A stretch of DNA of 11,328 nt from the NCBI GenBank assembly GCA_027449585.1, contig DAIDLJ010000001.1, positions 61,672 through 72,999 of the forward strand, written 5' to 3'. The notes beneath the pieces are model-generated. The model searched no databases. It saw only the letters and a program-made list of their open reading frames with translations, and was not told the DNA's origin. The position numbers were made by a program, and so were the translations under genes. Shown here piece after piece: positions 1 to 6,137 of the stretch. This DNA is from Microcaldota archaeon. GTDB taxonomy: Archaea; Micrarchaeota; Micrarchaeia; Micrarchaeales; CABMGC01. Every line of letters starts with the position of its first letter. Within the stretch, counting starts at the first letter, position 1.

Positions 1-37
1 ATATTTCTTCAAGATTCTATATGCGCAAGTGGCGTGT

Positions 38-547
38 ATGATAAATCGGAAGATGATGTATTCGTCGGCATTCTATTTTGCATTCATAATACTCGTGGGC
101 GCGATATCAATCGGTCTGATACTCGCCAACAAGCAGGCCTCAGAAAAAGTGCAGCCTCAAGCTCCGCAGCCAAATTTTGTATTCAACAACCAGACCTACA
201 ACTTCACCTATGTAGCATCCAACCTCTCAGCATGGGAATCAGGGCTGATGAACAAGACTGTTGGCAGTAACACCTTCGAGCTCTTCGACTTCCACACTCC
301 AGGAGTGTATCCATTCTGGATGAAGGATACTTACTATCCTCTTGACATGATCTGGGTCAATGGCTCAAATGTCACGTACATAGCATATGCAATCCCATGT
401 TCATACTACAGCAGCGCGCAGGCCAACTGCACAGTATACAACAATTACTCGCAAGGCCGCATCGCCGATTATGTGATCGAGGCACAGGCGGGCTTTGCCA
501 ACCGGACCGGTCTTAGGGTAGGAGACAGCATAAGGATAACTCCCTAA
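38..547 (+). CDS. Membrane-anchored DUF192 family protein
   Basis: A 169-residue protein from ATG 38. One hydrophobic helix at about residues 11-30 should anchor it, with the rest outside the membrane. The remainder matches DUF192 (a small beta-barrel family of unknown biochemical role): ESGLMNKT at 67-74 (family E-x-G-L-M), FWMKDTYYPLDMIWV at 93-107 (family signature FWMKNT-x-x-PLD) and the closing G-x-x-V-G-D-S-I. C121 and C131 could form a disulfide. Nine N-x-S/T sequons lie after the helix, suggesting an N-glycosylated exterior domain. The frame is open to the left edge, so GTG 29 or a start outside the window is possible; ATG 38 is preferred because it directly precedes the charged tip of the anchor. 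The TAA stop overlaps the TAG stop of the convergent ATPase gene. Family assignment is firm; function is unknown. Confidence 0.85.
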   Translation: MINRKMMYSSAFYFAFIILVGAISIGLILANKQASEKVQPQAPQPNFVFNNQTYNFTYVASNLSAWESGLMNKTVGSNTFELFDFHTPGVYPFWMKDTYYPLDMIWVNGSNVTYIAYAIPCSYYSSAQANCTVYNNYSQGRIADYVIEAQAGFANRTGLRVGDSIRITP

Positions 548-2148
548 GCCGCAAGCGCCCCAAATAGTTTGTCCGGAAATTCGCAAAAGCTCATAGAATG
601 GCCAATCTCAGCATATCTTCCCAAAGCGTCGTCGTTCGTCACGACCACCGTCTTGAAATAGTCCCTCTCCCTGCTCCTGATCATCCTTGCAGATGACTCT
701 ATACTCTTGCTTCCGGTCTCATATTCTATTGCAATCCTTCTGCCACCATAAAATGCCATTATGTCAGGGCCGTATGCGCTGTTGTATATCCTGTTCCTAA
801 CTCCCTTTGCAGTAAGATACCTGCTTATTATGTTCACTGATATGTCATGCTCTGCGCTGTTGTGGCTGTCAGATATGTACCATCTCCCCCGGTACGCGCC
901 TACAGCTATGTCATGGCATTTTATTGCGCCGCCATTTATCATCCTTTCAATAACTCCACTCTCCGCAATCTTCCCTATCCGCGCGCCAAGCTCCAGGGCC
1001 GAGATGCCTCCCCGAGAGGCCTCCATCACGACAAACTCCGCGCTCTCAAATCCACCCTCAAACCTGCCGAACCTCACTACGACCGGATTCCGCATCCCTG
1101 CCCCTACAACAAGCGCCATCCCTCTTCCGACGCTTCGCAACATCCTTTTTATCTCTATGAATCTCCCGTTTTCATTGCCTCCTGATATGAAGTTGGATAC
1201 GTAATTGAGCTCCTCCGGCTCCTTTATGCCAAAGGAGATCAGCGCAGAGGCATTCGCCCTCAGGTCCCTATCCATGAGCTTTGCCCTCTGGGATATCGCT
1301 ACTATGCCTATCCCGTACTTCCTCCCTTCCGCTGCTATCTTGCCTATTATCGGATTATCGCCAACCTTCTCCGCCTCGTCTATCACCACGTAAAAATTCG
1401 GCCTGCCAGATTTCTCGAGCAGGAGCATCCTGGAGTAGACCTTCCTGAGGAATCCCTCTATGTATATGCTCTGCGCTTCGGGGGTGTGCAGCCTTGAGAG
1501 CATGAAGATGCTGTTGCCCGACATCACCTCTGACATGTTGGCACTCTTCTCGAACGCGCCGCTTGCAACTAGCGCAAGTCTCCTCTCAAGGGATTCCAGC
1601 ACAGTCTTCTCCGAAGCCGACTTTGAGTTCTTCTTGAATGCCTTGATCGCAAAGAGGACGTTGTGTATGTTTGGCACCTTGCCCTCCTCAGAAAGCTTCC
1701 TGTAGGAATACATTATGCACTTGTAAAGCGTGTATCCCTGGACCTCGCCAAGCCTGAAGTTCCTCTTCATCATGCCCGTGACCTCGCTCGCCTTCTCCCC
1801 TTCAGTCATCCCGTCCGGATCGAAGATGTTTATGCCGTTTCTTGACGCGTCGTACACCTTCGCGCCGATGTTCCCTGAAATGCCAACATATTCGCCGTGC
1901 GGGTCGAGTATTGCAACCCGTGCTCCTTGCGCGCAAAGGGCGCCCACTATCTTTTTGCAGGCATTCGACTTTCCGCCGCCGCTTCCGCCGACTATAGCGA
2001 CGTGAGGATTCGCCCATCTCCACGGCTCGAACTTGAACCCCGCAAAATACCTCCTGCGCCACCCAAGCCTGTTCTCTCCAAAGGAGATAAATCCGGACTT
2101 GAGTTCGCGCTCAACATTTCCAATAACCGATTTGTTATTTGTAATCAT
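544..2148 (-). CDS. HerA/DUF87-type ATPase with C-terminal wHTH and PD-(D/E)XK-like nuclease domain
   Basis: A 534-residue protein. Visible ATPase motifs: Walker A GGSGGGKS (54-61), the HerA-typical LDPHGEYVG (81-89), Walker B YVVIDEAE (253-260) and ISQR (284-287), a QR motif typical of HerA. HerA proteins are hexameric DNA-translocating ATPases. The usual N-terminal HAS barrel is missing: only about 50 residues precede Walker A. Residues about 382-426 read as a winged helix. Residues about 434-500 hold G-PD (460-462), then IAIEYETGSK (472-481), resembling a PD-(D/E)XK nuclease core with D462, E475/E477 and K481 as candidate active-site residues. That nuclease and wHTH reading is inference; the ATPase call is firm. 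ATG 2148 lies 11 bp after the endonuclease IV stop on the same strand, so the two are probably co-transcribed. The upstream AAAGGCGGGAAC is a weak ribosome site. No NurA partner gene is present. Alternatives are a conjugation- or virus-derived translocase. Confidence 0.85.
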   Translation of the reverse strand: MITNNKSVIGNVERELKSGFISFGENRLGWRRRYFAGFKFEPWRWANPHVAIVGGSGGGKSNACKKIVGALCAQGARVAILDPHGEYVGISGNIGAKVYDASRNGINIFDPDGMTEGEKASEVTGMMKRNFRLGEVQGYTLYKCIMYSYRKLSEEGKVPNIHNVLFAIKAFKKNSKSASEKTVLESLERRLALVASGAFEKSANMSEVMSGNSIFMLSRLHTPEAQSIYIEGFLRKVYSRMLLLEKSGRPNFYVVIDEAEKVGDNPIIGKIAAEGRKYGIGIVAISQRAKLMDRDLRANASALISFGIKEPEELNYVSNFISGGNENGRFIEIKRMLRSVGRGMALVVGAGMRNPVVVRFGRFEGGFESAEFVVMEASRGGISALELGARIGKIAESGVIERMINGGAIKCHDIAVGAYRGRWYISDSHNSAEHDISVNIISRYLTAKGVRNRIYNSAYGPDIMAFYGGRRIAIEYETGSKSIESSARMIRSRERDYFKTVVVTNDDALGRYAEIGHSMSFCEFPDKLFGALAA

Positions 2149-2159
2149 GTTCCCGCCTT

Positions 2160-2984
2160 TTATTTAGGAAAAAGACTCTTTGCTAAAGTCAGCTCGTCCT
2201 CCTCGCTTATCTCCGGGCTGAGAGGAGTCTCAAGCACCACTATCTTGGAGGAGATTTCCCCATACTTCAGGAAACTTCTGAATCTATCATTCCCTATGTA
2301 TCCGTAACCTATGTTCGCATGCCTGTCAAGGTTCGATCCAAGGTCCTTCATCGCATCGTTTAAATGTATCGCCTTCACCTTCTTAATGTCCAATTTGCTA
2401 AACATTTCGTCAAGTACTTCGTGCCTTCCTATATCATATCCTGAAGCAAAGAGATGGCACGTATCCAGGCAGAATCCAAGCCGCTTCCCATCCACTTCAT
2501 CCGCCACAGCTGCAAGGTCCTCGATCCTGTCGCCTACGCTGTTCTTATGCCCTGCCTCATTCTCAAGAAGTATGCTCACAACTTCGACGCTATCCAGGGC
2601 CTCCCTCACGGCCCTTGCCACGTTGGCAAGCCCCTTCTCCTTCCCCTGGTCCATATGGCTTCCCATGTGCGTTACAAGGTATCCTATCCCAAGCCGCCTG
2701 CATCTCTCCATGTTCTCTATGAGCGAGGCAACAGACTTTTTGAACGACTCGCTATTGGATGAGGCTATGTTTGGAAGGTACGGCATGTGCGCTATCGCGG
2801 CTATCTTGGTCTGTCTCCCCTTCCTCCTAAAAGCCTCCACAGCTTCGTCCGATAGCGCGCTCATCGCCCATCCGCGCGGATTTGTAACGAAGATCTGCAT
2901 CGCGGTGGCATCGAGTGCAACAGATCTGTCATATGCAAGATCGAGTCCTCCGGCAATAGAGACGTGCCTGCCTACAAGCGCCAT
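2160..2984 (-). CDS. nfo: Endonuclease IV (AP endonuclease, AP endo family 2)
   Basis: A 274-residue TIM-barrel enzyme that cleaves DNA 5' to abasic sites in base-excision repair. The family motifs appear in order: GRHVSIAGGL (5-14), AHMPYLPN (65-72), THMGSH (105-110), LLENEAGH (139-146), CLDTCHLFASGYD (172-184), HLNDA (207-211), GSNLDRHANIGYG (216-228) and LETP (251-254). All nine metal ligands of the trinuclear zinc site can be placed: H66, H106, E141, D174, H177, H207, D220, H222 and E252. ATG 2984 gives the usual spacing to the GxHVS motif. ATG 2996 and longer versions would run into the divergent kinase gene, and a TTAATAT box centred near 3016 puts transcription start near 2990. Length is normal. 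The HerA-like ATPase gene follows 11 bp downstream. Confidence 0.95.
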   Translation of the reverse strand: MALVGRHVSIAGGLDLAYDRSVALDATAMQIFVTNPRGWAMSALSDEAVEAFRRKGRQTKIAAIAHMPYLPNIASSNSESFKKSVASLIENMERCRRLGIGYLVTHMGSHMDQGKEKGLANVARAVREALDSVEVVSILLENEAGHKNSVGDRIEDLAAVADEVDGKRLGFCLDTCHLFASGYDIGRHEVLDEMFSKLDIKKVKAIHLNDAMKDLGSNLDRHANIGYGYIGNDRFRSFLKYGEISSKIVVLETPLSPEISEEDELTLAKSLFPK

Positions 2985-3033
2985 TAAATCCAGCATATAC
3001 TTGTCGTAAAGCGATATTAAGCTTGCTGGAGAT
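2985..3033. promoter_or_regulatory. Divergent promoter region between endonuclease IV and the sugar kinase
   Basis: Only 49 bp separates the two start regions. ATATTA at 3014-3019 reads TAATAT on the other strand and sits about 32 bp from ATG 2984 (minus) and 33 bp from ATG 3049 (plus), so one TATA-like box could serve both genes with very short leaders. A GGAG at 3028-3031 could be a ribosome site for the kinase if ATG 3037 is used. Inferred from position only. Confidence 0.4.
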
Positions 3034-3951
3034 ATGATGCTGAGGCAAATGATAATTGCTGGGGTCAACGGCGGCGGCACTGACACCGAGGCCATCTGCT
3101 GCGACGAAAAAGGCAGGGTTGTAGGCAAGGGCATAAGCGGTCCGTCAAACTACCACAACATCGGCATAGACTCAACAATGGCATCCATACGCAAGGCGCT
3201 TAAGGCGGCCGGGGCGCAAAAGCCCGACCATCTGTGCGTTGCTCTTGCTGCAATAAACAGCGATTCGGATTTTAATCTGCTCAGCAAAAGGCTGCAGGAG
3301 GAATATCCCGGCGCTCTGCTAGAGCATGACGCCTACGCCGAGCTTTACATAAAGACACGCGGCGCTCCAGGCGTGATTGCAATATCTGGCACAGGAAGCG
3401 TGGTGCTAGGGTATGACGGCAGGAAGAGGCATAGGCGCTGCGACATGGGCTGGCTTCTTGGCGACGATGCATCTGGATATTACATAGGCAAGGAAGGCCT
3501 GCGCGCTGCTGCAAGGATGATATTCGAGGAGCAGGAGGAGACGCCGCTCAAAAACCACATGCTCGATCATCTCTCATTGAAGAATCCCGATGAGCTGATG
3601 AAATGGGTATACTCCGATTCCGGCAGCGTAGCCAACATCGCCGGCGCAGCTATAGCAGTAAACAGAGCCGCAAACTTGGCAGACACAGTGGCGATCTCCA
3701 TACTTGAGAGGGCAAGCACTTACCTTGCCGACAATGCAATATCCGTCGCTAAGTCCATTGGGGTAAAACATGTTTATATGAAAGGAGGCGTATTTATGTT
3801 CGAGAGATTTAGGCAGAACTTCACAAAGCGGCTTGTAGATAGCGGTCTTGACTCCTCTGAGATAATCCAGCCACCCTCCCTTGGCTCGCTTCTAATCGCC
3901 GCAGACCGCGCAGGAGTCGATAGCTCTAAGTGGAAGGCCTTGCCTGCCTAA
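3034..3951 (+). CDS. BadF/BadG-type ATPase, N-acetylglucosamine kinase-like sugar kinase
   Basis: A 305-residue member of the ASKHA (actin/hexokinase-fold) superfamily, BadF/BadG/BcrA/BcrD family. By family the likely activity is ATP-dependent phosphorylation of an amino sugar such as N-acetylglucosamine; the substrate cannot be read from sequence. Motifs: phosphate-1 loop GVNGGGTDTE (10-19), EHDAYAEL (97-104) with D99 as likely catalytic base, phosphate-2 ISGTGS (117-122), GWLLGDDASGYYIG (139-152) and adenosine-motif KGGVF (250-254). The usual Asp of DGGGT is Asn12. Three starts are possible: ATG 3034, ATG 3037 (GGAG five bases upstream) and ATG 3049 (best fit to family length, giving MIIAGVNGGGT). 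The longest is given. The last 26 bp overlap the convergent helical gene. The activator subunits of benzoyl-CoA reductase share this fold but carry cluster cysteines not seen here. Confidence 0.85.
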   Translation: MMLRQMIIAGVNGGGTDTEAICCDEKGRVVGKGISGPSNYHNIGIDSTMASIRKALKAAGAQKPDHLCVALAAINSDSDFNLLSKRLQEEYPGALLEHDAYAELYIKTRGAPGVIAISGTGSVVLGYDGRKRHRRCDMGWLLGDDASGYYIGKEGLRAAARMIFEEQEETPLKNHMLDHLSLKNPDELMKWVYSDSGSVANIAGAAIAVNRAANLADTVAISILERASTYLADNAISVAKSIGVKHVYMKGGVFMFERFRQNFTKRLVDSGLDSSEIIQPPSLGSLLIAADRAGVDSSKWKALPA

Positions 3952-4474
3952 GAATCGCTATCTCCTCATCCGTTAGCGCCTTGCTGCTAATGAACTTCCT
4001 GCTGGAGAGGACAAAGTCAACCAGTTCGCATCTTGCGCCGTCCTCAACCATGCCCCTTGACAGTATCTCCTTCCTATCTGCGTATCTTGAATATTTCCCA
4101 GTGCTCCCTGCCCATTCTCCCGCAATCTCGCTAAGCCTCATAAGCGTGGATATTGCGCGCACAGAAAGCAGGAACTTCCCCAGCCTCTCAATTGCAGCCA
4201 CCTTCTCCGGATCCTTTTCATTCGCGGCGTTCTCGATGAGCGGTCTGTACTGCTCCTCTATCTCCGATTGCCTCTGCACAAGGTTGCCTATTATATACAT
4301 GTCTTTTTGAAGCTCATCCGACCTGTCAGGCAGAAGCGCAACGTATCCGCTTATGTCAACTCTTCCAGCCTTGAGTTCGTCATGTAGGATGTCTATTGCC
4401 TCAAGTATTAGCTCTTCCTTGAGCCGTGTTATCATGTCCTCGCAGAGCATCCATGCCGGCGCGTCTTCAGGCAT
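3926..4474 (-). CDS. Unrecognised alpha-helical protein
   Basis: I do not recognise this 182-residue protein. It is soluble, rich in Glu, Lys, Leu, Ile and Arg, and almost entirely helical by composition. There is no signal peptide, membrane segment or cysteine cluster. It opens with an acidic, amphipathic stretch (MPEDAPAW, then alternating charged and hydrophobic residues) and ends in a basic tail. ATG 4474 is chosen over TTG 4489 (187 residues) because a TAATAAA box at 4498-4504 lies about 26 bp upstream, the position expected for a leaderless archaeal transcript. It overlaps the sugar kinase gene tail to tail by 26 bp. The orphan gene ending at 4521 lies upstream on the same strand, 46 bp away, but the box suggests a separate promoter. 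Confidence 0.65.
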   Translation of the reverse strand: MPEDAPAWMLCEDMITRLKEELILEAIDILHDELKAGRVDISGYVALLPDRSDELQKDMYIIGNLVQRQSEIEEQYRPLIENAANEKDPEKVAAIERLGKFLLSVRAISTLMRLSEIAGEWAGSTGKYSRYADRKEILSRGMVEDGARCELVDFVLSSRKFISSKALTDEEIAILRQARPST

Positions 4475-4497
4475 AAAATAACTATCCAAATCGAAGG

Positions 4498-4504
4498 TAA
4501 TAAA
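4498..4504 (-). promoter_or_regulatory. TATA-like box for the helical protein
   Basis: Minus-strand TTTATTA, centred about 26 bp upstream of ATG 4474. This is the spacing of an archaeal TATA box to a leaderless start. Positional inference. Confidence 0.4.
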
Positions 4505-4520
4505 CCTTTGCGACTTCTTG

Positions 4521-4859
4521 TCAATGCGTCGCGCAAAATAAAATGCCTCCGTGTGCTGGTGGGTCGTAGGGCGTGCAGTTCGCCCCCTCTAATGTATTCT
4601 GCACAGTCATCCTGTCTCCCGATATGTGCACGTGTAGCGCATACCAGTGCTGTTTCCTGTATCCTATCCTGTCAAATTCTGCCACGTTCTTGAAGTCTTC
4701 TGCGACAGTGCTTACTATACCGCACAACTGAGATACTATCTCGCTTGCGGCATCGTAGTCGAAGTCTGGCGGAACAAGATATTCCATATTGCTCCAGATC
4801 GCACTCCTCAACGCAGCCTTCCTCCTCTTCTCTCCCATATATTTTATTCCGGCTCCCAT
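4521..4859 (-). CDS. Small hypothetical protein
   Basis: I do not recognise this protein of 112 residues. It starts with a basic segment (MGEKRRKAALR at 8-18), continues with a mixed helical part, then YALHVHISGDRMTVQNTLEG, which looks like two beta strands, and ends in a Pro/Gly/His-rich tail with Cys, including FCATH at the C-terminus. No membrane segment or signal peptide is evident. ATG 4859 is preferred because AGGTGAT, a seven-base match to the archaeal anti-Shine-Dalgarno, ends three bases upstream. In-frame ATG 4886, ATG 4910 and TTG 4931 would lengthen it to 121, 129 and 136 residues. ATG 4910 is a serious rival because the TATA box at 4938-4945 predicts transcription start near 4915, so that start would be nearly leaderless. 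Confidence 0.6.
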   Translation of the reverse strand: MGAGIKYMGEKRRKAALRSAIWSNMEYLVPPDFDYDAASEIVSQLCGIVSTVAEDFKNVAEFDRIGYRKQHWYALHVHISGDRMTVQNTLEGANCTPYDPPAHGGILFCATH

Positions 4860-4863
4860 TAAA

Positions 4864-4870
4864 TCACCTA
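4864..4870 (-). promoter_or_regulatory. Strong Shine-Dalgarno site deciding the start at 4859
   Basis: The minus strand reads AGGTGAT followed by TTA and ATG. This is the best ribosome-binding site in the window, where most genes have none. The same site plus flank recurs at 5024-5035, there without a usable gene. Confidence 0.6.
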
Positions 4871-4937
4871 GAAAAAGTGTGCCCATCTTGTATAGCGTCG
4901 GGCGTCGCATTATGCAATGTATTTTACTCAAATAAAC

Positions 4938-4945
4938 TATATATA
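4938..4945 (-). promoter_or_regulatory. TATA box for the small hypothetical gene
   Basis: A clean TATATATA, centred about 26 bp from a predicted start near 4915 on the minus strand. This would give either a leader of about 56 nt to ATG 4859 or a nearly leaderless ATG 4910. Surrounding sequence 4920-4990 is very AT-rich. Confidence 0.5.
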
Positions 4946-5021
4946 CCTTACTACAAGATATTATACTTAAAGAAACATTTATATTTGTTAAGCGCGTAAG
5001 ATATTGTGCCCGCGTGTGCTG

Positions 5022-5064
5022 GCATCACCTAGAAATCTTGGGCGGCCCAGGCCGCCCTTGATGC
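5022..5064. other. Structured inverted-repeat element (possible terminator or small RNA)
   Basis: A perfect 8-bp inverted repeat, GGGCGGCC (5040-5047) and GGCCGCCC (5050-5057), is nested inside an outer pair, GCATCA (5022-5027) and TGATGC (5059-5064). The left arm carries a 12-nt one-sided internal loop that contains most of the repeated ATCACCTAGAAA. It begins 22 bp after the stop of the metallo-beta-lactamase gene on the minus strand, so it may end that transcript. A TTTATAT at 4979-4985 could also drive a plus-strand RNA starting near 5007 through the element. The rest of the 4860-5086 gap shows only AT-rich promoter-like sequence. Confidence 0.4.
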
Positions 5065-5086
5065 TTAAAGAATGAGCAGGATATGA

Positions 5087-6049
5087 CTAAGCCTCTTCTG
5101 CAAGAAGCCTAGCGAATTCCGTGTGTCCGCCAAGTTGATCGGCGTTGTACCCTGCCGCTTTTAGATTCCTTGCAAAAGTATCCTTCCCTGACCCGCGTGT
5201 GTATATCTTTCTAGGATTGCATGCCTCTATGTACTCAACAGCCTGATTAAAGTCGGCATGGTCGCTCAGGGCGAATTGCACGTCGGTGTTGAACCTCTGC
5301 GTCATCGCAAAACCCGTCGCAAGGCCTGTGAATATCCTCTTGCCAATCGCCGCCACATTGGCGCGTACCATGTCCATCCTATGCATGCTGACTATCCACA
5401 CTGGCACCGAGAAATCAGGATAGACTATGCCCTCATGCAGGTTCCTCTCAACATAGTCCAGCTTCACACCATGCCTGGAGTAGACCTCACTCACCCTGGC
5501 TATCGGCTGGTCTACTATTGGCGTGACTCCCATGTCATTGCATATTTTTATCAGCTCCTGCGCCTTTCCCATTGCGTATGCGCCAAAGAGGGTGCTGCCT
5601 ATATCCATCTTGGACCTTATGTAATGCTGCATTGCTGTTATGACCTCGGCCTTCTCCTCAAATACGACGTTGGGGAAGGGGTAAGTCGAGTCTATTATAA
5701 GCGTGTCTGCATGCTTTATCTCGATGCCTTCTGCTACCGGAGACATCTGCATCTGGTAATCTCCGGTGTAGACTACCGTGCCCAGCGCATCCGATTCCAC
5801 ATAGAGCTGCTTTGACCCCAGCATATGGCCTGCATTGAGCAGCTTGACTCCACTAGGCGCCCCGACCATCTTGGGCTCGTATCTTAACCTGGTGCTTAAT
5901 AAGTCCCTAGTGATCTCGCTGCACAGTATCTCACTGTTTTTCCTAACCCCTCCAGTGTGGTCGGAATGCGCGTGCGAGACAAAATTAAGGTTTGCCTCAG
6001 ATTCCTTTGCATCCAAAGATATCCTATAGCCTCCAACATGCAATGCCAT
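5087..6049 (-). CDS. Beta-CASP metallo-beta-lactamase-fold nuclease (YSH1/SNM1-like)
   Basis: A 320-residue metallo-hydrolase of the beta-CASP group, nucleases that act on RNA or DNA with two zinc ions. Motifs: HAHSDH (26-31), AGHMLGS (73-79), YTGDY (94-98), IIDSTYPFP (118-126, motif A region), LFGAYAMGKAQEL (154-166, SNM1-like) and ALSDHADF (260-267, motif B with H264). At the place of motif C, where RNA-acting members have an HG pair, it reads YTRGSG (283-288), so that His is absent. There is no N-terminal KH domain of the archaeal FttA type. ATG 6049 is chosen because the TATA-like box near 6088 places the transcription start near 6062, downstream of the alternative TTG 6079. It is divergent from trxB. 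Exonuclease versus RNA-processing role is open. Confidence 0.85.
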   Translation of the reverse strand: MALHVGGYRISLDAKESEANLNFVSHAHSDHTGGVRKNSEILCSEITRDLLSTRLRYEPKMVGAPSGVKLLNAGHMLGSKQLYVESDALGTVVYTGDYQMQMSPVAEGIEIKHADTLIIDSTYPFPNVVFEEKAEVITAMQHYIRSKMDIGSTLFGAYAMGKAQELIKICNDMGVTPIVDQPIARVSEVYSRHGVKLDYVERNLHEGIVYPDFSVPVWIVSMHRMDMVRANVAAIGKRIFTGLATGFAMTQRFNTDVQFALSDHADFNQAVEYIEACNPRKIYTRGSGKDTFARNLKAAGYNADQLGGHTEFARLLAEEA

Positions 6050-6082
6050 CTGCTCGCCATTTAGTGGAGTGCCGTGCAAGTC

Positions 6083-6094
6083 TTTTATATTTAT
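6083..6094. promoter_or_regulatory. Shared divergent TATA-like box for the beta-CASP nuclease and trxB
   Basis: The near-palindromic TTTTATATTTAT reads ATAAATATAAAA on the other strand. Centred near 6088, it predicts starts near 6062 on the minus strand (13-nt leader to ATG 6049) and near 6114 on the plus strand (24-nt leader to ATG 6138). It is the only strong AT box close enough to serve both genes in the 88-bp gap. Confidence 0.5.
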
Positions 6095-6137
6095 TGTGCC
6101 AATAATATGATTGATTTACAATTCCTTGGTTTTTTAT

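Noticed and set aside
761..1204. Plus-strand frames antisense to the HerA-type ATPase
   Set aside because: Shadow frames over a region with clear conserved protein on the minus strand.
2311..3009. Long plus-strand open frame (232 codons) antisense to endonuclease IV
   Set aside because: It is a shadow of a gene with all catalytic motifs on the other strand; its translation is Ser/Leu/Pro-rich low-complexity with no motif.
2985..3134. Endonuclease IV extended by 50 residues at its N-terminus
   Set aside because: The extension is low-complexity, overlaps the divergent kinase gene and precedes the predicted transcription start; ATG 2984 gives the family start.
5010..5090. C/D-box guide RNA around the structured element
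   Set aside because: TGATG occurs once on each strand but no CTGA D box is found at proper spacing.
5258..5815. Plus-strand open frame of 185 codons inside the beta-CASP nuclease gene
   Set aside because: Antisense shadow; rich in His, Tyr and Cys in the way expected from reverse reading, and no start signal.
6050..6079. TTG 6079 as start of the beta-CASP nuclease
   Set aside because: It lies upstream of the predicted transcription start, and the added ten residues do not resemble the family N-terminus.
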